Assembly (NCBI GenBank): GCA_015178975.1
Contig: WHVD01000116.1
Coordinates: 62,001 to 126,000, forward strand
Direction of reading: 5' to 3'
DNA from: Hysterangium stoloniferum
Taxonomy: Eukaryota > Basidiomycota > Agaricomycetes > Hysterangiales > Hysterangiaceae
DNA: 64,000 nucleotides
A program made the position numbers and the translations under genes. The notes beneath the pieces are model-generated. The model ran no database searches. It was given only the letters and a program-made list of their open reading frames with translations, and was not told the origin of the DNA. This document shows positions 11,454-22,539 of the stretch, piece after piece (within the stretch, counting starts at the first letter, position 1; every line of letters begins with the position of its first letter).

Positions 11454-11895
11454 TTGTTACAACCAGAAAACCTGCCGACTCCAGGCACTACCCTGTATGC
11501 ACCCATGCACCAGTTATCAGTTCACCGGAACACCCACTGGGACCCAGACAGTCACTGGAATACCTACTGGGACCCACACATGTTGTACCTGTCTATCTCT
11601 GACCCTGTCCCATGCATCAGTCACTGGACTCCACTTGGAAAACCCATCAGCTCTCTAACTGAGCCCCATTCCCATTATGGTCAAATGAGCTGTCACATTT
11701 TGGACTCTGCTCCCGCCCCATGCTGTATGGTCTAACAACCTTTCAGACTCCACCCCCATTCCATTCTGCTCCTAACACCTAATTTGGTGTTTACTTATCT
11801 CATTTCATGATTACTAGTTTGGAATTCATTATTACTGGATTGGGTATAACTATAACATACATTCCACAGTCTATATAGTCTGGCAGATGTTGTAT
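11454..11895 (+). mobile_element. LTR D, left part (interrupted LTR)
   Basis: It starts TGTTACAACCAG and matches the beginning of the LTR at 37134, including the blocks CCAGGCACTA, CATCAGTCACTGGACT and ACACC.AATTTGGTGTTTAC. It breaks at 11895 where a 1572-bp element was inserted and resumes at 13473. Many positions read CA or TG where the 37134 copy has CG, so it is an old copy. Confidence 0.85.
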
Positions 11896-12479
11896 TGTGA
11901 TGTATTAGCCTTATTTTAATACTATTTTCCGAAAAAGGAGTCCAATGCTCTATCAAAATGTGCAAATACTCAATTCACTGCAAGGTAAAATAATTTAAGT
12001 ATTTGATATTAATCAGTGGCAGCCTAAATAGACTTAGAACCCCTGAAGTCAAGAGTTTACTTGAATATGTGCACCCTACTTCGCAAAGAAGGTTTTGAGA
12101 GCTGCTTGTGCAAGCTTGTTCTTTTTCTGTAAAAACACTACTAAAATATGAATAACAATTCACTGATTCCGAAACTAGATTCGCCTTCGATTCTAGCTAG
12201 TTTATATATATTTTATACTATTTATCAAACAGTAAAAATATTTATAAACAGGTCAAAAGATTAGATATAGAATAAAACACTATTTGGCTAATATATGCTT
12301 TATTTACACTAACCTACAGGGTCTACTGTGATACTAACTTATCAGGATCTTAATGTAGTCTTAAGGATTCTGCAAGAATATTCTCAGTATTTATTTATGT
12401 CAAAAACCGGGTAGAAATTAGAATATATGTATTTCTAATCTCAATATAACCTAAAATATTTATTACTTTAACTGATAAC

Positions 12480-12720
12480 CAACAACTCAACTAGAGGTGG
12501 ATTAGTAATAAAGGATAGCCAGCTACTCAACTAAGAGGTGGCAAAAGAGGAACAAGTTGTTTGTCAGAAGCTCAACTAGAGGTGACAAGGGGGTAGGATT
12601 ATTACCAGAAGCTCAACTAGAGGTGGCAAAGGGATCCTGAGATAGCTTAGGTCAGCAGCTCAACTAGAGGTGACTAAGTGTTTGTATTTATTTATCCAAC
12701 AGCCCAACTAGGGGTGGAAT
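12480..12720 (+). repeat. Interspersed array of a CTCAACTAGAGGTG motif
   Basis: About six copies of CTCAACTAGAGGTG (with small variants such as CCCAACTAGGGGTG) are spaced 40-50 bases apart within the nested 1572-bp element. The spacers are not well conserved. Confidence 0.8.
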
Positions 12721-13026
12721 ATAACTGCTGATGCAGTGGCACACTGATGTGGTGTAGTAAATGGGTTAAAATAAGTTATATTTCAGTGGTGGAGCAGAGC
12801 TCCTTATATACAGTAAAATCTGAGACATGGGAGAATGTTCTAGCTACTTGTTTTACCTATTTTTAGCTATTTTACCTGGAATCTGCTGGAATATTCCAGG
12901 AGTTTCTGCTACTTTCCATTGTAGCATATATGCTGATGTAATGTTCTCGCGCGTCGCGAAGTTGCTGATTTCGTGCGTGCGCTGATTACATAATTTTCCC
13001 GCGCGTGTCGCGTTTGTGACAAGTCG

Positions 13027-13210
13027 TCGCATTTTGTGACGACGGTCACTTGTTGTGACGACAGTCACCGTTGTGACGACAGTCACTTGTTGTGACGACA
13101 GTCACTTGTTGTGACGACAGTCACTTGTTGTGACGACAGTCACTTGTTGTGACGACAGTCACCGTTGTGACGAAGGTCACCATTGTGACGAATGTCACCA
13201 TTGTGACGAA
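13027..13210. repeat. 19-bp palindromic minisatellite
   Basis: About ten units of TTGTGACGACAGTCAC with a variable three-base linker (TTG or CG). Each unit contains the inverted pair GTGAC/GTCAC. The right-hand units carry GAAGGTCAC and GAATGTCAC variants. It lies inside the nested 1572-bp element, next to CG-rich sequence with CGCGCG motifs. Confidence 0.9.
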
Positions 13211-13472
13211 CATTCCCGCGCGTTGTGCAATAAGCGCCAGAAGGCCGACTTCGAAGATTTTTAGTTAAAAAAGAATAAACAGTAGAATTTCGATAGTTCT
13301 CCCAAATTAAATCATAAAAATATGAAATAAATTGTAAAAATCAGGTTAAATTCAGGAGAATATTGTACAATAATTTCGTCGCAATATAAGTACATTTGAA
13401 CTTGTTTTTATCAATTTGTTTAGGGGGAGATTGGTTAAAAATCGGAAAAACCTAAAAATACATAACATGTAT

Positions 13473-13540
13473 ATACAATCCAGTCAGAAAATCAACTTAG
13501 ATTCCCCCTGGTAATGTCAGTACATTTCTGCTCTATTCCT
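13473..13540 (+). mobile_element. LTR D, right part (truncated)
   Basis: The sequence ATACAATCCAGTCAG followed by TTAGATTCCCCC continues LTR D after the 1572-bp insert and matches the LTRs at 14314, 37134 and 48295. Homology fades at about 13540, so the promoter half with the shared TATAAGC core is missing. Confidence 0.75.
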
Positions 13541-14313
13541 CCTATTGTTCCTATACCAATGGATGAGGATGCATTACCATTCCCACATATTCCTGAGTCT
13601 ATTGAACCTGTTCCACCACCTCGAAACCAATCGAATTTTACTCAATAAAGTCAAATAAACAATTGAAGAATATTCAACAATATCAAATATGGATGCCTCG
13701 TTTGATGAAGTATTCATTCACCCTGTTGATAAAGCATGAGGAAAATATAAAACACAGAGACTCATGAAGAATTAAGTTGAAGAAGGTCTCAGAAAAGTTC
13801 AACCATTATATAATACAGTTAATAATATAATTATGGTACAGGTTTTCTGACTGACTTCCCTCATCCCTATCATTGCCCTTTTATACTATATATCATTTCC
13901 TTATGAGAATAATATAATATCAAAGTGAAATCATCAATGATGTCAAACAGAGACAAGTTGAAGATATTTGAGATTGTCAAAGAATAGTCAAGTTGGAAGT
14001 CGAGTCAGAAATCAAATTGAAAAGTCAAAGGAATATCAAAGAAATATTGAAGGAAAGTCAAATTAAATATTATCAGAATTTGAACTTGTATGTTCATGAC
14101 ACACCTCCTGGCCCCTGGCCAGGTGTTCAATTGATGAGGACAATGTGCAGATAGAAACACATTATCTGGAAACAATGACTGTAAAGTGTTCCAAATGCAA
14201 TGTACTACATTAAATGGTAGAGTGTTACTTTTATTGATAGACAGGACATTGTGCTTAATTATCAGGGTGGAGGATTTAGAAGAATTGTTGAAACTAATTA
14301 TTTATAGGCCCCA

Positions 14314-15119
14314 TGTTAGGGTACGTACACGGCAGGTTTCTGGAGAAACCCATGGAATATCTGGTAGGACTTGGCTTCAGCTTATAGGCTGCACCCTTGC
14401 AAGATCATGTTGTCCAATTTCAGACAGGTGGACGGGAATCCTGGGGAGTCCAGGTGGGGTTTGTGGGTAGAGAGGTTGTAGGTTGGAGGTCGTGGGTTGG
14501 AGGTCATGAGTCGAGATAAATGAGAGAGATAGATGTGCTGGAGCCCGTGGGCTCTGACTAGCATGAGCGGTGTAATTCAAGTAGGAGTTTAGAGCAGAAA
14601 ATGTATTAGATTACTGGGGGGAATCTAAGCCAATTTTCTGACTGGATTGTATGTACAACATCTGCCAGACTAAATAGACCATGGAATGAATGACATACCA
14701 AATCCAGTAATAATGAAACGAAACTAGCAAAACATAAAACGAGAATAGTAAACACCAAATTTGGTGTTAGGAACAGGATGAAATGGAGCAGAGTCCGAAT
14801 AATGACAAATCATAAACCATAATGGGAAACAGAGCGGGAACAGAGTCCGAATTGTGACAGGTCATTTGACTAAAATGGGAACAGGGCTCTGTTAGAGGGA
14901 TGATGGGTTTTACGAGTAGGGTCCAGTGACTGACACGCGGGGCGAGGTTGGACATAGACAGGGGTGGAGTCCAGTGGGTTTTCTGGTGACTGAAACACAA
15001 CGTAACGAAGTCGAACATAGACAAGTCTGACATACGGAGTCCAGTGGGAATTCCAGTAAACTGACAATGGGTGCGTATAAGTTAGTGCCCAGAGTCCGGT
15101 GGGAATTCCAGTCGTAACA
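14314..15119 (-). mobile_element. LTR A, solo LTR inserted in the Helitron gene
   Basis: On the minus strand it runs from TGTTACGACTGGAATTCC to ACCCTAACA. The perfect target duplication CCCCA lies at 14309-14313 and 15120-15124. It is closely related to the LTRs at 37134 and 48295 and carries the GGACTTGGCTTCAGCTTATAGG core (plus-strand view) at 14367-14392. No internal genes adjoin it, so it is a solo LTR. Confidence 0.94.
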
Positions 15120-17264
15120 CCCCACTTCATTATGTGCTTTTCTTTAAGAGAAGACCAAGACTGGAGCTGGGATATTCCCTATGCAAATGAACCACTCCCT
15201 GCTGAGATAGCCCCAGTCCCAATAGCCATTGAGGAGATTGATCCAGAGTCATAAGTCCTTGAACCATCTTCTAAGGAGATAGTACCCAACTTGCCAGAGG
15301 AGGCTATTCCTAAATCTGAAGTGGTTCCCCAAGTTGTACTGTACCTCTCCCACCTGAGCAAATAGATATACCAGTTGATGATACTATGCCACCTCCTGAT
15401 CCAGCTATGAAGCAGGATGGGATGTAAGGAATTACTGAAGAACTTGAACCTGAACAAGCTGAACAAGTGATAGTGGATAGGCAGAAGAAGAAAAAGCAGA
15501 CAAAAGTCTCCTAGATAAGATATTATGCTTATCAACTCTTTCAAAGAATTGGTGAAGCAACAACAATTCTGAGGGATGGAAAACTACTTCAGCAATACAT
15601 TGTTGATTCATGGGCAGTAGCAGAGCAAAGCAAGTTATTATGGATAACACTCAATCCAGGCACTTTATGGGTTGCAATGTATTATCGGGTGGTTGATGCC
15701 TTCACAGTACAGAATAATACCCAGCATGCTGAGTATGAAATTGGAAGTAGATTTATACTGCCAGGAATCTTTTAAGGTAGCAGTTGGGATATGATGGAAA
15801 TTTGCAAAATTCACTGGCTATATCATGCAAGTATGGCAATACAAGCATGTTTATTACTATAACAGCCAATCCCAAATGGAGGGAAATAACTGAAGCACTT
15901 CTTCCTGGGAAAACTGCAGTTGGTTGTTCAGATCCTATCATGTCATGTGTTTTTGCATTGAAAAGGCACACTTGCTTCACCTCATTATAAAGAAAAATAT
16001 CCTTGGCAGAACAGTTGTCTGTGTCCATACCATTGAATTTCAGAAGTGTGGACTACCTCAAATACATCATTCATATGATTTGAAAGAGGGGAAAAACTTT
16101 GGACTCCTGCAGAAATTGATTCTATGATATCTGGCAGAGTTTCCAGATCAAGAGAAGTACCCAAAGCTTTATGAGTTGGTATCTGAGCTCATGCCTCATG
16201 TCTGTGGTGAAATATGTATCAAAGATAACAAGTGCACAAAGTATTTTCCCAAGCTCTTTCATGAATCTACAAGTATTCATGAAGATGGCTATTCAATGTA
16301 CTGCCATAGAAATGATGGCAGACCACATAAAGTCAGAGGTCATGATCTGGACAATTGAAATGTTGTCCCTTACTGTGCTACCCTTCTTCTCATTCTGGGA
16401 TGTCATATCAATGTTAAGATGACTTTTAATATACAAAGGACATGATTTTACAATGATGGAGTTTGGAAAGAACCAGGATGAAATTCAGCAATATATTGAT
16501 GCCCACTAAATCAGTGTACATGAAGCCTTGTGGAGACTTTTAGAAAATGAGATACATACCTGCCATCATTGCCCTCTCTGCATTTAGAGAATAAACAGTT
16601 AGTTATCCTTGTTAGCATGGAGGGTCCGGAATAGGCTTGGATGGTGCCTATCATTCCAAGACCAAGTTGATGATATACTTTGAGGCCAATGATAAAAATG
16701 AAGCAGCGCTTAATGGTCAAGCAGCCAATTCAATTCACTATGTCGAGTTTCCATCATTTTTCACATGGAATTCAAAAAGAAAAAAACAGAAAATGGAATA
16801 CAAGGAAAAGGGTTTTTGCCATTGGATGTAGTCATATTGTAGGACCCTCAAGTGGCCCAAGGTTCTTCTTTATGTACTTTGCTCACAGTTGTCAAGGAGG
16901 AAACTTCTTTTGAAGATCTCAGGACCTATGAAGAACAGGTCTATTCTTTATTTCAACCAACCTGCATGGCACATGGTCTACTTGAAGATCATAAAGAATA
17001 GAAGTTGTGTCTTTGAGAGGCAAAGGCTATGCAGACTGGATCTCAATTATGGAGACTGTTTGCTACTATTATTGACCAATGCTTTCCTTCTGATCCAGCT
17101 GCACTTTGGTATGAATTCAAAACAGACATTTGTGATGACTTGAAATACATTCTTGAGACACATCTGATGAGACAGTGCATGACTTTGGCCTCTTTAAGGT
17201 TAATGAAATTCTTCATACAAGTGGGAAACCACTCTCAGAGTACCCTAATGCCTCAATATACAGA

Positions 17265-17375
17265 GCCATGGTGAAATGTACAATTTCCGTAAGACACACC
17301 CTGCCAGAAACAACGGACATATTATCTCACAAGGGAAGTCATGTGCCATCTGTGCAAAGGCGTGATCCAATTGAG
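17265..17375 (+). repeat. Dispersed coding-like repeat, copy 1
   Basis: This stretch matches the reverse complement of 28680-28815. Both can be read as AxVxCxISVRHxxPExTDI followed by a SHK motif. The protein is unknown to me. The copy here follows the broken end of the Helitron gene. Confidence 0.65.
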
Positions 17376-17434
17376 GAGTGATATATCTGGGGATATTACA
17401 TTAGTGGGTAATGATGAAAACAAGGAGGATACAA

Positions 17435-18036
17435 TCACTGTTCTAGCGTAGCACATGGCTCTATAGGCAACAAAGTCATGTACGGTAAGATGGACCCAAT
17501 GATGGGGAGACCACCAGGGGTGAGGGTTTCAATGGAACCTATTGAAGGAAGCCACACGTTGAAAATTCCAACGAAGGACGTAGCGAGAGATTTCACAAAG
17601 GTGATATGCCAGTGGAGACGTGAGTTGCCATTCAAATCAATCAAGGTGGGTATATTTACTCTGTCGTCCCTGGCGATTTTGGCCAAGGCATCCATTTATT
17701 CTCACCATAGAGCCGATTCATGATCATGAATGGCGCACCAACAGTTTTTTTGAATTCGAAATTGCACACAAGTACACATGGTGCTGGAACCTGGGGACTG
17801 ACACGGTGCAGAAGCTTAAGGACCGCCACTTCACGTGATATTTTCTCCACAGCCCAACTAGATGATATGACATCAGCCTTGAAGTTCCATTGAATTCTGG
17901 CAACTAGAGGAGGGCCTGTTCCCATCTCTACTCGTACACCTTGGGAAGCGCGGGTAAGTGGGATTGGGGGTATTAACATAGTGCGCACAACTTCCCTACC
18001 AAGTAAATTGTACACTCTTTCGTTAAGAGGCTGCAT
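17435..18036 (-). pseudogene. Aminoglycoside phosphotransferase (APH)-like kinase gene, truncated
   Basis: The minus-strand frame starting at 18036 contains PPLVARIQWNF (ATP-binding lysine-type strand seen as VARI), SREVAVLKLLHR, and QVPAPCVLVCNF, followed by VGAPFMIMNRLYGE. These correspond to the REVATMRFLR, PVPEVY and GAPYIxMERxPG blocks of fungal APH/choline-kinase-fold proteins. A frame change near 17700 leads into a second frame with SLATSFVGIFNVWLPSIGSI, matching the helix ending in IGSL. The catalytic HGD loop and later parts are missing. The 5' end abuts the 282-bp repeat at 18063. Expression is unlikely. Confidence 0.6.
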
Positions 18037-18062
18037 ATCAATATCCTCCTGTTTGTATCCAG

Positions 18063-18344
18063 CACTGGAGGCATCCCAAGATTTTTGGAGTTGGAAAACC
18101 TTCAGAAAATCTTGTTATTTGGCCAAAATTTCTAAGTGTTTTGTGAATTGAAAAACTCTTTGAAAATTCTGAGTTTTAGTAGGTTTTTCTGAGGCCAAAA
18201 ATTGGATCTGAAAATTCTAAAAATTTGCATCAGGAAATTATGAGGAAATATTGTTGGAAATAGCCTATTCTGTATGGATTTTCTGAATAAGAAAACTTTT
18301 AGAAAACCCTGTATTTTGTTAGGATTTTTCCACCTAACAAAATC
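18063..18344 (+). repeat. 282-bp dispersed repeat R, copy 1
   Basis: It runs from CACTGGAGGCATCCCAAG to CCACCTAACAAAATC. A full-length inverted copy lies at 57636-57917 and a partial copy at 31331-31449. Both full copies have the same length and sharp edges, with unrelated flanks. I see no TIRs or coding capacity. Confidence 0.9.
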
Positions 18345-18685
18345 CTATGAAAACTGTAATAATGTGCCTAGAGAAATCAATTGAAAACCACATATTTCTA
18401 CTTAATTTTGCCTCTGAGAGAATTCAGTGAAAACTATGGTTCTCTGCCTGAAAAAATATTGAGCCAAGACAAAGTTTTTTTAATGTTTTGTCAAGGGGAA
18501 AACCATGATGAAGTTTACAATTTAATTATACATAAAATCATTGAATAATTAGATATTTCAACAAAATTTTCCTTGGTCATAAACACTATGGAAATGCAAA
18601 AAATCTGTTTGTGAAATCATGAAGAAATTGATGATTTTCCATGAGTTTCTTAGAGGTTTTTCAAGGGGAGAAACCCTGAACCGAT
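18345..18685. other. AT-rich sequence with recurring GAAAACC-like motifs
   Basis: Motifs such as GAAAACTGT, GAAAACCACA, GAAAACTAT and GGAAAACC recur every 40-70 bases after repeat R. They may be degraded further units of R or a related repeat. No gene is seen. Confidence 0.4.
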
Positions 18686-18689
18686 GTTT

Positions 18690-19240
18690 TGCAATTCAGC
18701 AGGATTCGCAAATATTCGAAAGGATACAGTGCGATTCAGTGTGATTCGCAAATCTTTGAAAAGATACAGTGTGATTCATTACAATTCACAAGTGTTCGGG
18801 AATATTCAATGCGATTTGCAAGTTTTCAGGAGGCTAGAGTGCAACTCTTTTAGACTTTTTGCAACTATTCTAGACTTTTTGTGACTATTCTAGACTCTTT
18901 GTGATTGTTTGCGACTCTGATAGACTCTTTGCGACTCTTTTGGACTTTTTGCAACACTTTTGGACTCTTTGCGACTCTTTTAGACTCTTTGTGACTCTTA
19001 TAGACTCGTTACGACTGTTATAGACTCTTTGCAACTGTTATAGACTCTTTGTGACTCATGACTCTTTGCAACTTTTTTAGACTCTTTGCAACTTTTTGTG
19101 TCTTTGAAAAGTTGCAAAGTCGCACAAAGTCACAAAGTGTCACATAAAGTTACAAAGTCGCACAAAGTCACAAAGTGTCGCACAAAGTCGCAAAGTATCG
19201 CAAAAAGTCATGGTGCAAAAAGTTGCAAAAGTGTCACAAA
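18690..19240. repeat. Minisatellite array built on GACTCTTTGCGACTCTTTTA and AAAGTCGCACAAAGT
   Basis: From about 18840 to 19090 a roughly 20-base unit (GACTCTTTGYGACTCTTWTA) is repeated. From 19110 to 19240 the array switches to AAAGTCRCACAAAGTCRCAAAGTGTC, which is related to the reverse complement of the first unit. The head (18690-18835) holds a diverged GATTCGCAAATATTCG repeat. The array borders the GC-rich gene on one side. A second array is on the other side at 21241. Confidence 0.9.
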
Positions 19241-19244
19241 TCAT

Positions 19245-19880
19245 AGCACAGTGTCTTCACACAATAATAATCTATGTAAAAAGCCTCCAAAATTTCTATT
19301 ATACTCTTTTCTCTATGACCACAAACAATGATACACTATACACACAGCACATGGACAAAGGGAGGAACAAAACGCATCACTATCAATTATATAGATAATG
19401 TATGTTAAGAAGAAGCTGCAGCAAACCTGATATACAGTAGGAGGTACACATCGCATGTGAATCTGAAGCTGGGGGATGATGGCATGGAACCAGAAAATGG
19501 GGCTTGGGGCAGGCAGTATCCAAGATGGCGGCAGCGGCAGGGGGCAGGCTGGGGTGATGGTGGGTAGGTACAGGTAGTTGAGTATCGATACCAGTATCAT
19601 CAGGTGCAGGATATAAACGAGACATTGGTTATATTAAGTAGAATATACTTTTTACTTGTATAAATCTTGAAAGCTGGCACAGTGCTGGCCGGGGCGGGGT
19701 GACAAGGTGGGGAGAGGTGGTGTGGGCGTGATGGTGTGATATAATATGCTGAGCAAGAAAAAGGGAATCCAACTCCAAGTCTAGCTAGAGAGGATAGCAA
19801 TAGAAGTGGGGGGGATAACCAAAGGGAGCCGGCCAGAGGAGACGATGGCGAAACATGATCACTCATCCATCCTATTCATA
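19245..19880. other. No gene recognised
   Basis: This sequence separates the minisatellite from the GC-rich gene. Short frames on both strands have no recognisable motif. Confidence 0.4.
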
Positions 19881-20291
19881 TCTACATTTTCATTGTCCGC
19901 ATACTGCTCCACAGACTGCCATGCTGCACATTTGTGGGGGACAGCGCAAGCGTGGTCCCTGGGCCCGACGGGTGCTGGTACGACTGGCGCGTCGTCAACG
20001 TGTGCGGGTGATGCGAGCCAGTATACGACATGTGGTGCGAGTCACACGCCTCCCCGTGAGAAATGGCCCGGCCCCACCTGATCCGCCCCCCGCTGCACCA
20101 CTTGAGCTGGTCGTGGTGGTTCTCGGTGAGCCCCCAGGGCCCTGCGGGAAAAACGGCTCCGTAGCGTCCCAAGCCCCAGTGTGCCACCCCCACCCCCTCT
20201 GCCACTGCCGCCCCTACTCCAGTTCCCTGCACCACTGCCGCCGCTCCTGCCCAGGCTGCCGTATCTGCTCCTGCCGTTCCCCGCAGTGCCG

Positions 20292-21182
20292 CTACCAAGC
20301 CCAGGCAGGAAGCCCCCAAAGTCCGTGCTCGAGCTGGTCCCGTCGGACCAGTTCTGCGCATGGTATGGGGGTGCGTGCCGCCGTGCGCGATCGCGTGCAG
20401 CGTGTCGTAGGCCCATTCCCGTGTCCATGTCCATCACTGCCGCCACCATGCAGCCCATGCCCGTGCCCGTGCCCATGTCCCTGTCCATGGTCGTGTGGCC
20501 CATACCCGTGTCCTTGCGGCCTGTGGGGCCGGTGACTGCCGTGCGTGTGCCCCAGCTTGGGAAAGGCGGGGTGCCATGTCACGGCAGGGGGGAAGTGGTT
20601 GTCGGGGTCTGCGTGGACGGTGGGTCCATTCAGCGCGGGCACGGCATCGGCGTAGTGGCTGCTGCTGGAGTAGTAGGCCGTGGCGAGCCCGTAGGGGAGG
20701 TGGTAGGGTGTGCCATCAATGGGGGAGACGCTGTCAAACTCATCGGCGGGGCAGTCATGTGGTGAGATGGAGGTGTCATAGGGCGAGGCATCGGTGCGGC
20801 GCTTCTTGCAGCTGTTGTTGGGGCAGGGGCGGTAGATGCGGTAGTGCTCTGCATGAGGTTTCCGGTGGGCGGGTGGGATATGTGGGATAACAATGGGGGG
20901 GCGGACTACCAGGTTGGGTTTGAGCGCGCCAAGGGAGAGAGGGCGGGGGACCTGCGGCTGGGGGCTGGAGAAAGCGAGTGTCACGGTCACTGTTGTGGAC
21001 GACAGGCAACATAAACTCCCCCCGTGGAGGCTGAGAAGTCTCCCCCACACACTCCGTGACTCTGACTCAGATGCCGACTTTGACAATGATTCGTTAACGG
21101 GCAAGGACAAGGACAAGTTGTCCCCGGCAGAACCGGAACCCACGCTCGCCTCGCCTCTCGCTGCACGGTATGATTTCCACAC
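20292..21182 (-). CDS. Uncharacterised GC-rich gene, His/Gly-rich protein (longer copy)
   Basis: A 296-codon frame starts at the ATG at 21182. The N-terminus is Ser-rich. The middle contains IYRPCPNNSCKKRRTDASPY, DEFDSVSPIDGTPYHLPYGL and ATAYYSSSSHYADAVPAL. The C-terminal part is a GHGHGHG-rich tract. The segment 27318-27962 keeps the same frame and nearly the same protein, with changes that are mostly conservative. This supports translation in this frame. A second open minus-strand frame (20503-20042, with APPYHAQNWSDG and DFGGFLPGLGSG) follows the His/Gly tract. It may be a downstream exon. The base composition is far richer in G+C than the surroundings, and minisatellites flank it on both sides. 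Function is unknown. It could be a captured host gene. Confidence 0.5.
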   Translation of the reverse strand: MWKSYRAARGEASVGSGSAGDNLSLSLPVNESLSKSASESESRSVWGRLLSLHGGSLCCLSSTTVTVTLAFSSPQPQVPRPLSLGALKPNLVVRPPIVIPHIPPAHRKPHAEHYRIYRPCPNNSCKKRRTDASPYDTSISPHDCPADEFDSVSPIDGTPYHLPYGLATAYYSSSSHYADAVPALNGPTVHADPDNHFPPAVTWHPAFPKLGHTHGSHRPHRPQGHGYGPHDHGQGHGHGHGHGLHGGGSDGHGHGNGPTTRCTRSRTAARTPIPCAELVRRDQLEHGLWGLPAWAW

Positions 21183-21240
21183 TAGCTTGAAGGGAAATAC
21201 AACATGGACATCTTGAGCCCAAGTTTGGGACCCACCCCCG

Positions 21241-22020
21241 CACCCAAAAAGTCACAAAGAGTCTACATGAGTCACAAAGAGTCTATAACAGTTGCAAAGA
21301 GTCTATAACAGTTGTAACAAGTCTATAAGAGTTGCAAAAAGTCCAAAAGAGTCGCAAACAGTCCAAAAGAGTCGCAAACAGTCCAAAAGAGTCGCAAACA
21401 GTCTATCAGAATTGCAAACAGTCACAAATAATCACAAAGAGTCTAGAATAGATAGTTGCAAAAACTCTAAATTGGGAGGATTGAGTGCAATTCCCAAATA
21501 TTCGAGAGGCTACAGTGGGATTCATTGCGACTCTTTTAGACTTTTTGTGACTCTTTTAGACTTTTTGCAACTCTTTTAGACTCTTTTAGATTGTTTGTGG
21601 CTCTTTTAGTCAAAGTGTCGCAAAAAGTCACACAAAGTCGCAAAGTGTCACACAAAGTTGCAAAGTGTCACACAAAGTTGCAAAGTGTCACACAAAGTTG
21701 CAAAGTGTCACACAAAGTTGCAAAGTGTCACACAAAGTTGCAAAGTGTCACACAAAGTTGCAAAGTGTCACAAAAAGTCACAAAGTCCCACGAAGTCACA
21801 AAATGTCAAGTCGCCAAAAGTCGCAAAAAGTCACAAGAGTTCAAAAAGTCACAGAGTCACACAAAGTCTCAAAGTGTCATGAAAAGTTGCAAAGTGTCAC
21901 ACTACAAAAAGTCGCAAAGTCGCACAAAGTCGCAAAGTCACAAAAAGTCACCGAGTTCAAACAGTCACAGAGTCACACAAAGTCTCAAAAGTCACAAAGA
22001 GTCACAAAAATTCATATCAC
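21241..22020. repeat. Minisatellite arrays with polarity switches
   Basis: From 21245 to 21440 the unit is AAAGAGTCTATAACAGTTGC-like, the reverse complement of the 18840 unit. Around 21525-21610 the forward GACTCTTTTAGACTTTTTG unit returns. From 21610 to 21780 there are about seven near-perfect 20-base copies of GTCACACAAAGTTGCAAAGT. Looser AAAGTCACAAAGTC units continue to 22020. Frames through it encode only repetitive K/S/V/T peptides and are not genes. Confidence 0.93.
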
Positions 22021-22539
22021 ACACCTCCAGCATTGACTGACTATCTCAGACTGACAATTAAAGAGAGCTGCATGGTTGGGTAAGGTACCGTGTCCCAACT
22101 GTATCAGGTCTATTTTCTTTTTGAATTTTGAATTTTGAATTTAGGTTTGAGATTAGCGCTAGTGCCATGGGGATACGTCAGCCCCATGCTTGCCATTTTG
22201 GGTAAGCCAGCCATTCCCAGCCAGGTCAAGTTCAACGAAAAGAACCTGTACACTGGTCAGGTCCCCCCCCAGTGTAGATCCATATGTCCCACTGCACTCA
22301 CTGCCATTAAATACATGAAACACATTACTGCAGTAACTGTAATTTGGCAGTTTAAAATAAAATTAGGGAATTTACTAGTACTTTCTACAAAATTCGGAGC
22401 CTAAAAATTAAATTATGTGATAGTAAATATATATGTAATTTGTAGGTTCAATGAGCTTATAAATTTTAGGGCCCCATTTACCTGAAGGTATGTTCTCATA
22501 CTATATTATGCAACACTGTCGAATTTGCCATTTACTGAT

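Larger units (their letters stand above)
11896..13467. mobile_element. 1572-bp element nested inside LTR D
   Basis: The target duplication TGTAT is perfect (11891-11895 and 13468-13472). The LTR at 48295-49113 shows the same site without insert (on its minus strand ATGTTGTATATACAATCC), which proves the insertion. The element begins TGTGATGTATT and ends AATACATAACA. The ends are inverted with one mismatch, and it has TG..CA termini. It encodes no recognisable protein. A long solo LTR is the simplest reading. Two internal tandem arrays make up much of it. Confidence 0.85.
10800..17250 (+). pseudogene. Helitron Rep/helicase gene, decayed and carrying nested insertions
   Basis: The left part (10800-11450) is low-complexity Q/P-rich coding with two repeats around NQQDPFAIVGSS. 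After nested insertions the frame resumes at 13540 (MDEDALPFPHIPES). From 15520 the Helitron_like_N pattern is clear: YQLFQRIGEATTILRDGKLL, then YGNTSMFITITANPKW, EITEALLPGKTAV, IEFQKCGLPQIHH (the Rep H..H box, here HH after QI), DNKCTKYFPKLFHE, EDGYSMYCHRNDGRP, HEALWRLLE, EFPSFFTWN-type residues and TGSQLWRLFATI. It ends near 17250, before any SF1 helicase motif. Many stops and frameshifts are present. LTR D (with a second element inside it) and LTR A interrupt it. Confidence 0.85.

Noticed and set aside
19855..20535. Long plus-strand frames in the GC-rich region
   Set aside because: High GC removes stops on all frames. The minus frame is the one whose protein is conserved in the copy at 27318.
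21610..21780. CRISPR-like regular repeats
   Set aside because: Units are directly adjacent without unique spacers, in a eukaryotic repeat context. It is a minisatellite.
21591..22040. Plus-strand frame of 149 codons
   Set aside because: It lies entirely in the minisatellite and codes a repetitive K/S/V peptide in several frames at once.
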